Positions 34,117-43,614 of a DNA stretch of 64,000 nucleotides are shown here, in pieces. The stretch lies in contig CANQQW010000002.1 of the NCBI GenBank assembly GCA_947626075.1, positions 1-64,000 on the forward strand, written 5' to 3'. The notes beneath the pieces are model-generated. The model worked only from the letters and a program-made list of their open reading frames with translations, ran no database searches and was not told where the DNA came from. This DNA comes from an uncultured Clostridia bacterium. GTDB taxonomy: Bacteria > Bacillota > Clostridia > UBA1381. Made by a program: the position numbers and the translations under genes. Positions within the stretch are counted from its first letter, which is position 1. The number at the start of each line of letters is the position of its first letter.

Positions 34117-35673
34117 TTATATTCCGGGTATAAAAAGTCTCTCCCCCTCTTCAGGTTTATCATCCTCGGTCATATTATTAAACTTCAGTATCTCGTCGCG
34201 CGGGACGGCATAGCGTTTCGCCACCTCCCACAAATTGTCGCCGCGCTGTACAAAGTAAATAACTATTCCTTTCTTTTCTTTCTGCTCCGGCTCCTCCGTC
34301 ACAACATCGTTTATAAGCTCTATCTTACGCTTTCTGATTATATTGGCGTTCAGCGCGAGTATGCATCTGAGCTCGATTTCCCCGGCGACATTTAAATTGT
34401 ACGCGGTATGCTTTACCTCCGCCTTTATCTCCGGCACAAGGTCCTCGTCCGCGCTTTCGCAGTCCATGAGATAACTGAACGGGATCTCCTTTTTCATGCT
34501 GTACACCGGCGTTTCGGCGCTGTCGGTAAGGTAGAGTATATACGCCTCAATAGTTCCCTCGGTCACAAGTCTGCCGTTCGTGAGCTGCGCCTTGGTTATG
34601 TACGGACGGGTTATGACATCGTAAATGCCCGATATGCCCGGAGCGCCCTGCGCCGTTTCAACCATTTCGCGTATCGTGTTCTGCGTAAACGGACGCGAAA
34701 CGATTTCCTCAAGCTCTACCTCCTCCTTTAAAAGCTCGGTTTTCATAAACGGCTCGTAGCAATCGCAAATCATATCAATGGACACGTTCTCCGTAGCCTT
34801 AATGCGTACCGCGACGGTTATTTCAAGGTCCACTATGCGTCTGTCGCCGTCGTTATCCTCCCGGACGTCATAGCGTATTTCGGATATTGAGTAGTCGATA
34901 TCGCATATGGTTTCATCGCCCGCGTCGTCGCACTCAAACACCTCGGTAAAGGGTATTTCCGTCTCCATGGACTGTACCTTGCAATCGGGGTCGGTATACA
35001 GTACCGACACGTTTACCGCGCCTTTGGCGACGATTTTACCCGGTATACTCTTATACTCCGTATCGGTAACGCGCGCGTCAACCTTAAGTATCTCGTTTAT
35101 CGACGCGTGACCGCCCGGCACCTGAGTGCTCTCTTTCAGAACAAAATCGGTCTCGGACAAATCCACGCAGTTTTGCAGCCTCACGTTCTCCCTCAAAAGC
35201 TCCGCGCTGCCGCTGTCCGACGCTTCAACGGCTATTTCGAGATTTTTCTCCGCTATTATTTCATAGTCCACTCCGATATTTACCTTGACGCGCAGCTTAC
35301 GGCTGTTTATAAGCGAAAACTCGGCTCGCTCCACATTTGAAGCGACGTCCGCCGTCATTCCGGGGCGTATATCCTGACTGTCCACATTTTGCGTAAAGTC
35401 AAACGAGGTTATGATACTCTTTATTTTTTCTCTCTCGCTGTCGGGTATGTACAAAATTTTCAGGTCTACCCTGCCGCTTATAACCGTCCTGCCCTCGGTG
35501 ATTTCCTTGCCGGTCACGCACGATGACGCGTCGAGCTGTAATATCTTCAATATATCGGGATTTACATCGGGAACAATTATATCCTCGTCCACAAGAACCT
35601 GCGTGCCGCCTTTGCAGCTCACCTGCTTAACTGTCACATTCTCTTTTACCAATTCCATAACTTTATCCTCCAA
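34117..35673 (-). CDS. sipL: SipL-like spore coat/cortex morphogenesis protein (DUF3794 repeats plus LysM)
   Basis: A 518-residue protein with repeated DUF3794 (SPOCS) domains over about residues 30-440, for example TQVLVDEDIIVPDVNPDILKI, and a C-terminal LysM domain, VQRGDNLWEVAKRYAVPRDEI. In Clostridioides difficile SipL has this architecture and binds SpoIVA to recruit coat around the forespore, doing the job of SpoVID in Bacillus. Identity with SipL is an inference from domain order and LysM. Mother-cell expression is expected. It is followed by a strong terminator. Confidence 0.86.
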   Translation of the reverse strand: MEDKVMELVKENVTVKQVSCKGGTQVLVDEDIIVPDVNPDILKILQLDASSCVTGKEITEGRTVISGRVDLKILYIPDSEREKIKSIITSFDFTQNVDSQDIRPGMTADVASNVERAEFSLINSRKLRVKVNIGVDYEIIAEKNLEIAVEASDSGSAELLRENVRLQNCVDLSETDFVLKESTQVPGGHASINEILKVDARVTDTEYKSIPGKIVAKGAVNVSVLYTDPDCKVQSMETEIPFTEVFECDDAGDETICDIDYSISEIRYDVREDNDGDRRIVDLEITVAVRIKATENVSIDMICDCYEPFMKTELLKEEVELEEIVSRPFTQNTIREMVETAQGAPGISGIYDVITRPYITKAQLTNGRLVTEGTIEAYILYLTDSAETPVYSMKKEIPFSYLMDCESADEDLVPEIKAEVKHTAYNLNVAGEIELRCILALNANIIRKRKIELINDVVTEEPEQKEKKGIVIYFVQRGDNLWEVAKRYAVPRDEILKFNNMTEDDKPEEGERLFIPGI

Positions 35674-35688
35674 AAATATAAAAATAAA

Positions 35689-35720
35689 AAAATTCTCATA
35701 GTATAGACTATGAGAATTTT
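35689..35720 (-). terminator. Terminator of rhaB
   Basis: The perfect 14-bp stem AAAATTCTCATAGT / ACTATGAGAATTTT with a 4-nt loop is followed on the minus strand by a T-rich tract. Confidence 0.85.
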
Positions 35721-35737
35721 TACGGATTATTACTTAA

Positions 35738-37225
35738 TCACGCCTTTTTTATGATTTCTTTCCACCTGTTATACGCATCGTCCCATGCCTCGCTGTCCTG
35801 CGGCTCGTAGGTGGCGATGTCGAAGGAGTTCCTTACTACCTTTCGTCCCTCGTTTATGTCCTTGATCGCGCCCATAGCCATAGCCTGAACGATCACGTTG
35901 CCGATACTCGTCGCCTCAACGGGTCCCGTGCTTACCGTTCTCTTTGTGGCGTTCGCGGTGAACTGGCAAATCATCTTGTCCTTAATGCCGCCGCCCACGA
36001 TATTAACGACGTTGTACTTATTGCCCGTAACGGCTTCCATGCCCTCGACCGTCTGACGGTACTTAAACGCGAGGCTCTGTGCGATACATCTTACGACATC
36101 GCCCTTTGTCTCCGGCACTTTCTGCCCCGTCTTTGCGCAGTAATCCTTAATGCGCTTGGGCATATTGCCCGGCGTCTGGAACGCGGGGTAGTCGGGGTCT
36201 ATAAGGCTCGCGAACGGCTCGGCGGCGTTTGCCTGTCTTTCAAGCTCGTCGAAGCTCAAAAGCTCGCCCTCTCTGTCCCACTGACGGCGGCTCTCCTGAA
36301 TGAGCCACAGTCCCATTATATTTTTAAGGAAGCGTATCGTCTTGCTCACGCCGCCCTCGTTTGTGAAGTTATACTCGAACGCGCCTTCGGACGTGTTGGG
36401 CTTATCAAGCTCCACGCCCATAAGCGACCATGTGCCTGAGGAAATATATATAAAGTCTTTCTTGTCAACGACAGGCACGGACGCTACCGCGCTGCCCGTA
36501 TCGTGCGACGCGACGGCGACAACGGGAACCTCGGCTATGCCCAGCTCCTCCGCAAGCTCCTTTTTAACGGTTCCGACAATTTCTCCGGGGAAGATGACCT
36601 CGGTCAGAATATCTGTCGGGATACCCATTTTTTCAAGCATATCGTACGACCACTCGTACCTTTCGCTGTTATAGAACTGCGTTGTGGACGCGTTTGTGTA
36701 CTCCGTCTTTTTAACGCCGGTGAGGAAGAAGTTAAAGAGGTCGGGCATCATAAGCATTGTTTTTGCGTTTTTGAGCGACGTGCTGCCGGAAAGCTTTTCG
36801 GAAAGAAGCTGATAGAGCGTGTTGAACCAGTTGAACGCTATACCCGTCTCCTTAAATATCTCCTCTTTCGGTACAAGCTTAAACGCCTCGTCGTACATGC
36901 CCTCGGTGCGCGTGTCGCGGTAGTGGTAGGGATTGCCCAGAAGCTTGTCATGCTCGTCCAAAAGACCGTAGTCGACCGCCCATGTGTCGATACCGATACA
37001 GTCTATGTCGCGGTCGCCGGAGTTCGCGCACTTTAAAATGCCCTGTTTAATCTCGAAAAACAGCCTTAAAACGTCCCAATGCAAATCGCCGTTGATGTTT
37101 ACGGGGTCGTTTGAGAAACGGTGCTTTTCCTCCAATGTTATCTTCTCACCGTCAAACTTCGCCAGCATGGCTCTGCCGGACGAGGCTCCGAAGTCGAATG
37201 CCAAAAATTTGTATGTCTTGCCCAT
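35738..37225 (-). CDS. rhaB: Rhamnulokinase
   Basis: RhaB phosphorylates L-rhamnulose to L-rhamnulose-1-phosphate. It is an FGGY-family kinase of 495 residues with LAFDFGASSGRAMLAKF at the N-terminus, GIDTWAVDYGLLDE near residue 80 and VNIVGGGIKDKMICQFTAN near 410, all close to known RhaB sequences. Rhamnose isomerase and aldolase genes are not in the window. It is monocistronic with its own promoter, a possible operator inside that promoter, and a terminator. A rhamnogalacturonan-lyase-like gene 2.3 kb upstream suggests use of pectin rhamnose. Confidence 0.93.
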   Translation of the reverse strand: MGKTYKFLAFDFGASSGRAMLAKFDGEKITLEEKHRFSNDPVNINGDLHWDVLRLFFEIKQGILKCANSGDRDIDCIGIDTWAVDYGLLDEHDKLLGNPYHYRDTRTEGMYDEAFKLVPKEEIFKETGIAFNWFNTLYQLLSEKLSGSTSLKNAKTMLMMPDLFNFFLTGVKKTEYTNASTTQFYNSERYEWSYDMLEKMGIPTDILTEVIFPGEIVGTVKKELAEELGIAEVPVVAVASHDTGSAVASVPVVDKKDFIYISSGTWSLMGVELDKPNTSEGAFEYNFTNEGGVSKTIRFLKNIMGLWLIQESRRQWDREGELLSFDELERQANAAEPFASLIDPDYPAFQTPGNMPKRIKDYCAKTGQKVPETKGDVVRCIAQSLAFKYRQTVEGMEAVTGNKYNVVNIVGGGIKDKMICQFTANATKRTVSTGPVEATSIGNVIVQAMAMGAIKDINEGRKVVRNSFDIATYEPQDSEAWDDAYNRWKEIIKKA

Positions 37226-37264
37226 AATACACTCCTCTTTTCTTTTAATATAATCAATAAATTA

Positions 37265-37293
37265 ATTGTATCATAGCATGATAAAATTGTCAA
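37265..37293 (-). promoter_or_regulatory. Promoter of rhaB with palindromic operator candidate
   Basis: On the minus strand TTGACA and TACAAT are separated by 17 bp. The spacer contains the perfect palindrome TATCAT-GCT-ATGATA (37269-37283), placed where a repressor would block the polymerase. Confidence 0.7.
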
Positions 37294-37340
37294 TATTATA
37301 CAATGAGAAATAAAAGTTTTTAAAGACATAAACGCAAAAA

Positions 37341-37365
37341 GAACCGCCGGCACAGCCGACGGTTC
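37341..37365 (-). terminator. Terminator of the SLH-protein gene
   Basis: An 11-bp stem with one mismatch (GAACCGCCGGC / GCCGACGGTTC, loop ACA) is followed on the minus strand by TTTTTGCG. Confidence 0.7.
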
Positions 37366-37393
37366 GATTTATAATTTTTATTTTTTATACCGA

Positions 37394-39418
37394 TTACGCG
37401 ATATTCTGCGAATCGTAGTGGTCAAGCGTGTTTCTGATATTTGAAAGTCTTGTGTCTACGTCTATAAGACCCTCGTCATCATAAGCGCTTGTGGCTTTGA
37501 GCATAATATCCGTGTACCATGCGCCCGCGGGGAGGTCTACGAAGTAGTATGTCTCAGCCGTGACGGTCGAGCCGTCCTGAGCGGTAAGACCCATGTCGTT
37601 TCTGCCGATAATATTGTTGAACATTGAGCAGAACTCGGCTCTGTTCATGATCTCATCGGGGCGGAACTCTGTTTCGCTGTCACCGTGCATGTAGCCGTAA
37701 GCGTTCATTATCTCGATATACTGCTTATACGGGCTGTTTGCGATGTCGGCAAACGATGTTTCGGTCGTTTCGGTAAGGTTCAAGCCGCAAACAACGAGCT
37801 TTGCAACCTCGCCTCTCGTTACGGGACCGATGTCAACGGACTCAACGCCGTCGAACGTACCCTTGCTCGCGAGGTACGCGAGACCTCTCTCGTACCATGC
37901 GCCCGCGTGCTGCGTCATATTCGGCGTAAGCGGGTAGTCCGCGTCTTTCGTGTCATAGCTCTGATCGATCATTCTCATAATCATAGCCGCAACCTGTTCT
38001 CTCGTTACAGCGTCCTCGGGAGCCATTCTTACCTCAATATCCCAAGCGGTGTGACCGCCCTCTTCATCATCGACCCAAATCTGCTGGATTTTGTCCGGCT
38101 CATAGCCGAAGATATAAGCGTATCCGCCTGTAAGCTCAAGGGGCTCGCCTGTCGGAAGCGGCTCAAGCGTCGGCTCGGGAGTCGGCTCAACAGTGGGTTC
38201 GGGAGTTACTTCGGGGGTAGGCTCGGGAGTAACCTCTGACTTTGCGGCAGCCGTATCAGCCTTGTAAATAATCTGACCCGCGCCGTTTATTGTGAGCGTG
38301 TTTGTGATTACCTGACCGAGAATCGTCGATGAACCTGAAACAAGCGTGTCGGCATTGGGAGCAACTACCTTGCCCTCAATATACGTGCCTGCGCCGTCAG
38401 TTTCGACGGTCTTTGCACCTGTCTCGATGTTACCCTTGATTCTCGCGGTGCCGCCTACCTTTAAGGTATCGGCGTTCGAGTAAACGTTGGCAGCCATTCT
38501 GCCGCCGTTCAATACAACCTCGTCACCCGCCTTACCGATATAAAGGTTTACGTTCGTCGCGCCGAAAGCGTCAAAGAAGTCCTGTACGGGATCCTTCGGC
38601 TGCCATGACGGGGGTTCCTTGTAGTTGTACTGACCGTCCCACAGACCGGGGAGCGACCACATATTAATGTCCTCGTTGTGTATCGTAACGTTGAAGTTAC
38701 CGAATATAGTCGAGTTATTAATATAGAGGTTTACCTTATTATTGCCTCTTACGGTGATTTCGGGGCTGTTGCCGGGGTTGAAATTATCAACAACGATTGT
38801 TACGTCGCCCGCAGTTGTGTCAATGATTAAACCTGCGCCGGTAAGTTCAAGTGTACCGAAGTGCGTATCCTTGTCAACCGTTATGGGAGCGGGTCCCCAC
38901 TGATTGGCAATCTGATTATCAACAGTGTTCGCTATCTCGGGTACCTCGTACGGCGTGTAAGCGTAGTCAAAGCTTGTTTCCGTGTCGAGAATTGCGCCCT
39001 CGTACTGAAGCGTCGTGCTGTAAGCGTTAGTCGTCATCTGGTGATCGTCGTCAACGTGGATATAGCCTAAGCGGTACTGATCCTCCGTAGCGCCGTCGCC
39101 GGGGGTCTTGTAGTCCCACATACCCTTTACGCCCGAAACAAACAGACCGTCAACCTTATTGCCGCCGCCGTTTCCGACATAAACAGTGTCGTTTGAGTAA
39201 ACGCTGCCCTTGATATACATCGCGTCGCCCACAATGTCAACCTTGCCGTTTGCGATTACCGCGAGGTTGATCTCGCCGTCGGGGTCGTCGGACGTGCAGC
39301 CTACGCTCTCGTAGGGCTGACCGTCGTACGCGGACGGCGCAGCCGCGAATGCGGGTACTGCCGCTGCCGCAAGCATCGCGCTTGATAACAGAAGCGCAAT
39401 TAATTTTTTCGTTTTCAT
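37394..39418 (-). CDS. S-layer homology (SLH) domain surface protein
   Basis: A 674-residue exported protein. The signal peptide is KKLIALLLSSAMLAAAAVPAFA. The next about 370 residues are rich in Asn, Gly, Thr and Val with short repeats (TVYVGNGGGNKVDG, KVNLYINNSTIFGN), resembling a right-handed beta-helix or polymer-forming domain. A Pro/Thr/Glu linker (TPEPTPEVTPEPTVEP) leads to SLH domains over about residues 450-670 (AAMIMRMIDQSY, RGEVAKLVVCGLN, FRPDEIMNRAEFCSMFNNII). SLH domains bind pyruvylated wall polymer. The ATG at 39418 is chosen because the signal peptide starts there and GAGAGG precedes it. The function of the N-terminal region is unknown; it may be structural. Confidence 0.88.
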   Translation of the reverse strand: MKTKKLIALLLSSAMLAAAAVPAFAAAPSAYDGQPYESVGCTSDDPDGEINLAVIANGKVDIVGDAMYIKGSVYSNDTVYVGNGGGNKVDGLFVSGVKGMWDYKTPGDGATEDQYRLGYIHVDDDHQMTTNAYSTTLQYEGAILDTETSFDYAYTPYEVPEIANTVDNQIANQWGPAPITVDKDTHFGTLELTGAGLIIDTTAGDVTIVVDNFNPGNSPEITVRGNNKVNLYINNSTIFGNFNVTIHNEDINMWSLPGLWDGQYNYKEPPSWQPKDPVQDFFDAFGATNVNLYIGKAGDEVVLNGGRMAANVYSNADTLKVGGTARIKGNIETGAKTVETDGAGTYIEGKVVAPNADTLVSGSSTILGQVITNTLTINGAGQIIYKADTAAAKSEVTPEPTPEVTPEPTVEPTPEPTLEPLPTGEPLELTGGYAYIFGYEPDKIQQIWVDDEEGGHTAWDIEVRMAPEDAVTREQVAAMIMRMIDQSYDTKDADYPLTPNMTQHAGAWYERGLAYLASKGTFDGVESVDIGPVTRGEVAKLVVCGLNLTETTETSFADIANSPYKQYIEIMNAYGYMHGDSETEFRPDEIMNRAEFCSMFNNIIGRNDMGLTAQDGSTVTAETYYFVDLPAGAWYTDIMLKATSAYDDEGLIDVDTRLSNIRNTLDHYDSQNIA

Positions 39419-39471
39419 TGTTTTTCCTCTCTTTCTGAAAACTCCGTACAAATATTGTTACTAATAATTGT

Positions 39472-39500
39472 ATTATAACATTGTGAATATAAGGTGTCAA
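39472..39500 (-). promoter_or_regulatory. Promoter of the SLH-protein gene
   Basis: On the minus strand TTGACA and TATAAT are separated by 17 bp, a near-perfect sigma-A promoter, matching the strong expression expected of a surface-layer protein. Confidence 0.8.
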
Positions 39501-39524
39501 GCATATTACCAATATTTTTCTTTT

Positions 39525-42128
39525 TTATTTCACCCAATCCGCCCAGTCGCAGTCTTCGATTTTTTCCGGGATGTGTCCTTTGGTAAATTCCAGCGCGAAT
39601 ATGACGTTGAGGCACCACTGTGCGGTGAAGTTTGTGGAAATCCAAAACATCTCGCGGAGCGCGTCGTTATTGAAGTAGCCTTTAACGACGGTCGTGTCGA
39701 AATTGTCCTTTTTGTCCTTGCCGACAAGCGAGTGGACAAGTACCTGCCACACCTTATAATGAAGCTCGTCGTCCTGTCTTTCACGAGCGGCGTATGACGC
39801 GAGCGCTGCCGCCATATACGGATATTCAAAGCCTTCGGGGTTAATAATGCCGTTTGAGGCTTTGATTTTGTCCTCGGGTGAAAGGTAGTAAAAATCTCCG
39901 TACTGCGCGAGCATGTCGCGAAGTTCTTCGTCAAGGCAGTCGGCAAGCTCCATCCACGTCTGCGGTCCGCCCATGCAGACCGCGAGGTGTGAGCCGCCCG
40001 CCGCGCTTTCGCCTATATATCCCATGTGTCCCGTTTCGGGGTCGTATTCGTAATTGGAGCCTGATATAAGGCGCATAGGCGACTTCTTTATATCATTAAG
40101 ACCTGTCATTATCTTATCGCGCCAGTGCGTATCGCCGGTGCGTTCCCACGCGGCGTACCAGTTGGAGCAGTACGTTGACCAGTCGGGTCCGCTTCTCGCG
40201 TGAGTCGGCAGCTTACATTCCTTGCCGCGGTAGAAGTAGCGCAACGGATCCATGTCAAGCGTCGAGAAGTCCGCGTCCTTAACGTCGTCCATAGCGTCGC
40301 CCATGCGGAAATCGCCGCCCAAAACATAGTAAAGCGCTCTGTGGTGTCCCGCCATACCTATGCGCGGCTCCTTGCACGAGTCGCCCCAGTGTACAACGTT
40401 GTGGCGGCTGCCAAGTCCCTTGAGCGGTCCGAAGTGGTATATGTCCACGTCGGCGCAGTGTCGGCTCATAGCCTCAGCCATTGTGAAAATGTCCTCTCTG
40501 CCGCTGCGCAGAAACGCGTACCACAGCCAAAGCGTCGGTACAAGCTCGGTATTCTGCCATGCGTAGCCGCCGAGGTCGTACTTCCAGCAGTGACGCTGCG
40601 CGTCGTAAGTGTGCATCACGTCGCCGTAGTCCCAAAGTCCGTACCAGCGGCGCTGCTCAACCTCGCATTTGTAGAAGTCAAAAGCTTTATCCATTTCGTC
40701 CTCGAGCCAGCATTTGAGCGGCGTGTCCCTTTCGGGGAGGCTCCACTCGCCCAGCGCTTTCGTTTCGCGGTAGTACGCCGGCTCGCACACGAGTACCGGC
40801 GGCTTTTGAACCGCGTCCGCAGTCTTTATAATGTCGTCGTCGGACGGCACGCTGTCATACATGAAAAGCGTCATTTCGTTTGTGTTCGCTATTCCGTACG
40901 CGGATGAGCCTATCTCGGGAAATCCCTCGTAATACGTCTGGTCGTGCGCTATGTCGTCATAATGACGCATATCCTGAGCGGGCGCATCGGGCGGCACTAT
41001 CCATGCCGTGAGCGACGCTTCTTCGCCGCACAGTCCGTCAGCGTGAATCGAGGTCGGGTACTTCTGCCAAAAATTGCGCAGACCCACCGATATGCCGCTC
41101 TTTTCGTCGCCTATGTACACAAGTCCTTTCGAGCGTCTGCCCCAATTCGCTTTTATGTATGCGCAGTTTGCTTTGCCCGTGCTCTTTTTTACCTCGAAGC
41201 TGTCGGGAGTAAGCTGACAAAGCCTGTAGCTGTCCCATTTCGTTACGTTGTCTATCTCCTCGTCCGTCACGGGATTTCCGTTGCGTAAATCTGTAAGACC
41301 GTCAAGCGTAATTGTCTCGCCCGCGAGCTGTTTCGAATGTACGGGCTGTATGCCGATAGACGGTCCGAGGCGCGGCCTCCAAAGGTTCAAAATCTGCATA
41401 CACTCGTGCATAACGCCGCAGTCGCCCGTAATTTTTATACGGCGATTGTAAAGCTTGCCGGTCATTTTGCGCGTAAACACGACGCCCGCGCCCTTGATGA
41501 AGTCAACGGCGTCGTCTCCGTCGTAAAGGAACGTGTGGGTAAGCTTTACCGACGGTTCGCCGTTGTAAAGCGAAAATCTTACGATAAAGCGCAAAAAGCT
41601 ATCGCCGTCCGCGTTTTTATGCGTGCCGGTAACCTTTATCACGGTGCGTACCGCACCGCGCTTTTCAACCTCAGCCGTCTCAATTTCGCCAATGTACGGC
41701 GTGACGGAGGTCGTTACGCAGCCGCCTTCGCCTGTACGCGTTTCCTTTAAGACCTTTAAGGACGCGTCCGCGTAAGGCGTTTTCATAAGCGTCTCGCCCG
41801 ATTTCGGGAACACGGCTTTGAAAAGGTCGTTATCCACCGTTATTTCACTGTCCGTTTCCGTAACAGTGTTGCCGCCGTAAACGGCGTAAGCTTGGTTCGT
41901 GAGCGTCAGTCCGTCCTCGCCAACTTTCGCGGTATGCGACGTCCATTTAACGCTTCCGTCCTCCCAGTACGCGATAGGCTCCGTGTCCATAAAAGAGCCG
42001 TCCGAGGGGGATATACCCGTGTCCGCGGTCATCGCGCCCTTTTTCCACGGCACTCCCCATGTGACGTATCCGCCCTTTTCTCTTCCCTCCATCCAATGCA
42101 GCTTTACAGAAAATCCCATTGTTTTCAT
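39525..42128 (-). CDS. Exo-rhamnogalacturonan lyase-like protein (PcRGLX / YetA family, PL26-like)
   Basis: The 867-residue protein starts MGFSVKLHWMEGREKGGYVTWGVPWKKG, which matches the N-terminal barrel of the PcRGLX family as I recall it. Members release unsaturated galacturonyl-rhamnose from rhamnogalacturonan I; YetA of B. subtilis is a relative. The middle has GLWDYGDVMHTYDAQRHCWKYD and WQNTELVPTLWLWYAFLRSG, typical of an alpha/alpha-toroid catalytic domain. There is no signal peptide, so it would act on oligosaccharides in the cytoplasm. A rhamnulokinase gene lies nearby. The family call rests on the N-terminal motif and context. Confidence 0.8.
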   Translation of the reverse strand: MKTMGFSVKLHWMEGREKGGYVTWGVPWKKGAMTADTGISPSDGSFMDTEPIAYWEDGSVKWTSHTAKVGEDGLTLTNQAYAVYGGNTVTETDSEITVDNDLFKAVFPKSGETLMKTPYADASLKVLKETRTGEGGCVTTSVTPYIGEIETAEVEKRGAVRTVIKVTGTHKNADGDSFLRFIVRFSLYNGEPSVKLTHTFLYDGDDAVDFIKGAGVVFTRKMTGKLYNRRIKITGDCGVMHECMQILNLWRPRLGPSIGIQPVHSKQLAGETITLDGLTDLRNGNPVTDEEIDNVTKWDSYRLCQLTPDSFEVKKSTGKANCAYIKANWGRRSKGLVYIGDEKSGISVGLRNFWQKYPTSIHADGLCGEEASLTAWIVPPDAPAQDMRHYDDIAHDQTYYEGFPEIGSSAYGIANTNEMTLFMYDSVPSDDDIIKTADAVQKPPVLVCEPAYYRETKALGEWSLPERDTPLKCWLEDEMDKAFDFYKCEVEQRRWYGLWDYGDVMHTYDAQRHCWKYDLGGYAWQNTELVPTLWLWYAFLRSGREDIFTMAEAMSRHCADVDIYHFGPLKGLGSRHNVVHWGDSCKEPRIGMAGHHRALYYVLGGDFRMGDAMDDVKDADFSTLDMDPLRYFYRGKECKLPTHARSGPDWSTYCSNWYAAWERTGDTHWRDKIMTGLNDIKKSPMRLISGSNYEYDPETGHMGYIGESAAGGSHLAVCMGGPQTWMELADCLDEELRDMLAQYGDFYYLSPEDKIKASNGIINPEGFEYPYMAAALASYAARERQDDELHYKVWQVLVHSLVGKDKKDNFDTTVVKGYFNNDALREMFWISTNFTAQWCLNVIFALEFTKGHIPEKIEDCDWADWVK

Positions 42129-42179
42129 CTCCTACTTATTATAATATGTTCATACGGCATGATAATTGCCGCAGCGGTT

Positions 42180-43352
42180 TCATATTCTCGCCACTCCGGT
42201 ACCGCGCGCTGCTTTCGCGACGGCTTTCGCGACATTTTGCGCCACGCGCTTATCGAACGCGTCAGGTATTATGTAGTCCTCGCTAAGCTCGTCCTCAGTG
42301 ATTATTGCCGCTATGGCTTCCGCCGCGGCTATTTTCATTTCGTCGTTTATGTCGCTCGCGCGCACGTCGAGCGCGCCTCGGAAAATACCCGGGAACGCAA
42401 GCACGTTGTTAATCTGATTCGGGAAATCGCTCCTGCCGGTGCCGATTACTTTTACGCCCGCCGCCTTCGCCGCGTCGGGCATAATCTCAGGTACGGGATT
42501 CGCCATAGCGAATACTATCGGATCGTCCGCCATAGACGCTACCATTTCGCCCGTAAGTATGCCGGGCGCGCTTACGCCTATAAACAAATCCGCGCCCTTT
42601 ATCGCCTCTTTCAGCTCCGCGTTCAAATTGTCGGGGTTGGTAATATCAGCCATTTTCGCCTGCTCGCCGTTCATATTCGGGTTGCCTCGGTAAAGCGAGC
42701 CGTACTTGTCGCACATAATAACGTTTTTCAGCCCGCGCGACACCAAAAGTCTCGTTATCGCCATACCCGCGCTGCCCGCGCCGTTTACGACGGCTTTAAT
42801 CTCAGTTATGTCTTTCCCAACCACTTTGAGCGCGTTTAATACGGAGGCGAGCACCACCACAGCCGTACCGTGCTGGTCGTCGTGGAATACGGGAATGTCG
42901 CACTCCTCCTTTAAGCGTCTTTCAATCTCTATACAGCGCGGCGCGGAAATATCCTCAAGGTTTATTCCGCCGAAAGAGCCGGCTATGAGCTTTACGCAGT
43001 TTACAATTTCGTCCGCGTCCTTTGAACGTACGCAAAGCGGGAACGCGTCCACGTCCGCGAACGTTTTAAAAAGCGCGCATTTGCCCTCCATTACGGGCAT
43101 ACCCGCCTCGGGTCCTATATCGCCCAGTCCCAGCACCGCCGTGCCGTCGGTTATTACAGCAACCAAATTTGAGCGGCGCGTATATTTATATGAAAGATTT
43201 ACATCTTTCGCAATTTCGAGACACGGCTCTGCGACGCCGGGCGTGTACGCGACGGAAAGCTCACCTCGGTTCGTGACGCTCGCGCGGGAGATAACCTCGA
43301 TTTTCCCGTGCCATTCCTCATGTTTTTTTAATGCAAGCTCTTTTTTGTCCAT
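42180..43352 (-). CDS. NAD(P)-dependent malic enzyme
   Basis: Malic enzyme decarboxylates malate to pyruvate. The short bacterial form (about 390 residues) is seen: KIEVISRASVTNRGELSVAYTPGVAEPC at the N-terminus, FHDDQHGTAVVVLASVLNALK in the middle and the Rossmann motif VNGAGSAGMAITRLL. The start at 43352 is chosen because GGGGAT precedes it; the upstream part in the track is not conserved. It is divergent from ptsI, both linked to pyruvate/PEP metabolism. The cofactor cannot be decided by eye. Confidence 0.93.
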   Translation of the reverse strand: MDKKELALKKHEEWHGKIEVISRASVTNRGELSVAYTPGVAEPCLEIAKDVNLSYKYTRRSNLVAVITDGTAVLGLGDIGPEAGMPVMEGKCALFKTFADVDAFPLCVRSKDADEIVNCVKLIAGSFGGINLEDISAPRCIEIERRLKEECDIPVFHDDQHGTAVVVLASVLNALKVVGKDITEIKAVVNGAGSAGMAITRLLVSRGLKNVIMCDKYGSLYRGNPNMNGEQAKMADITNPDNLNAELKEAIKGADLFIGVSAPGILTGEMVASMADDPIVFAMANPVPEIMPDAAKAAGVKVIGTGRSDFPNQINNVLAFPGIFRGALDVRASDINDEMKIAAAEAIAAIITEDELSEDYIIPDAFDKRVAQNVAKAVAKAARGTGVARI

Positions 43353-43517
43353 AAAAAAATCCCCAATCCGATACGGCAAATACCGCCAAAATTATCTTTA
43401 CAAACATTATTTTAGCACAGTTTTTCGCTATATTCAATACATTTTTCGCCAATTTGAAAATATACAAAATAAACAAATTTAACTGTAAAAAATATACAAT
43501 AAATTACTAAAAAATGC

Positions 43518-43546
43518 TTTTCTTTTTGTAAGAAATATTGTATAAT
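43518..43546 (+). promoter_or_regulatory. Candidate promoter for ptsI
   Basis: A good -10 (TATAAT, 43541-43546) with a weak -35 (TTTTCT) 17 bp upstream. Confidence 0.45.
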
Positions 43547-43614
43547 ATATATGTGAAGTTATGAGAATATTAACATTACATACTTCGCAGTTCGGAAGGG
43601 AGGTCTTTTTGGCT

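Noticed and set aside
34001-34117. Possible RNA gene between carD and sipL
   Set aside because: The pairing there is explained by a terminator and T-rich DNA; no tRNA or known small RNA fold is seen.
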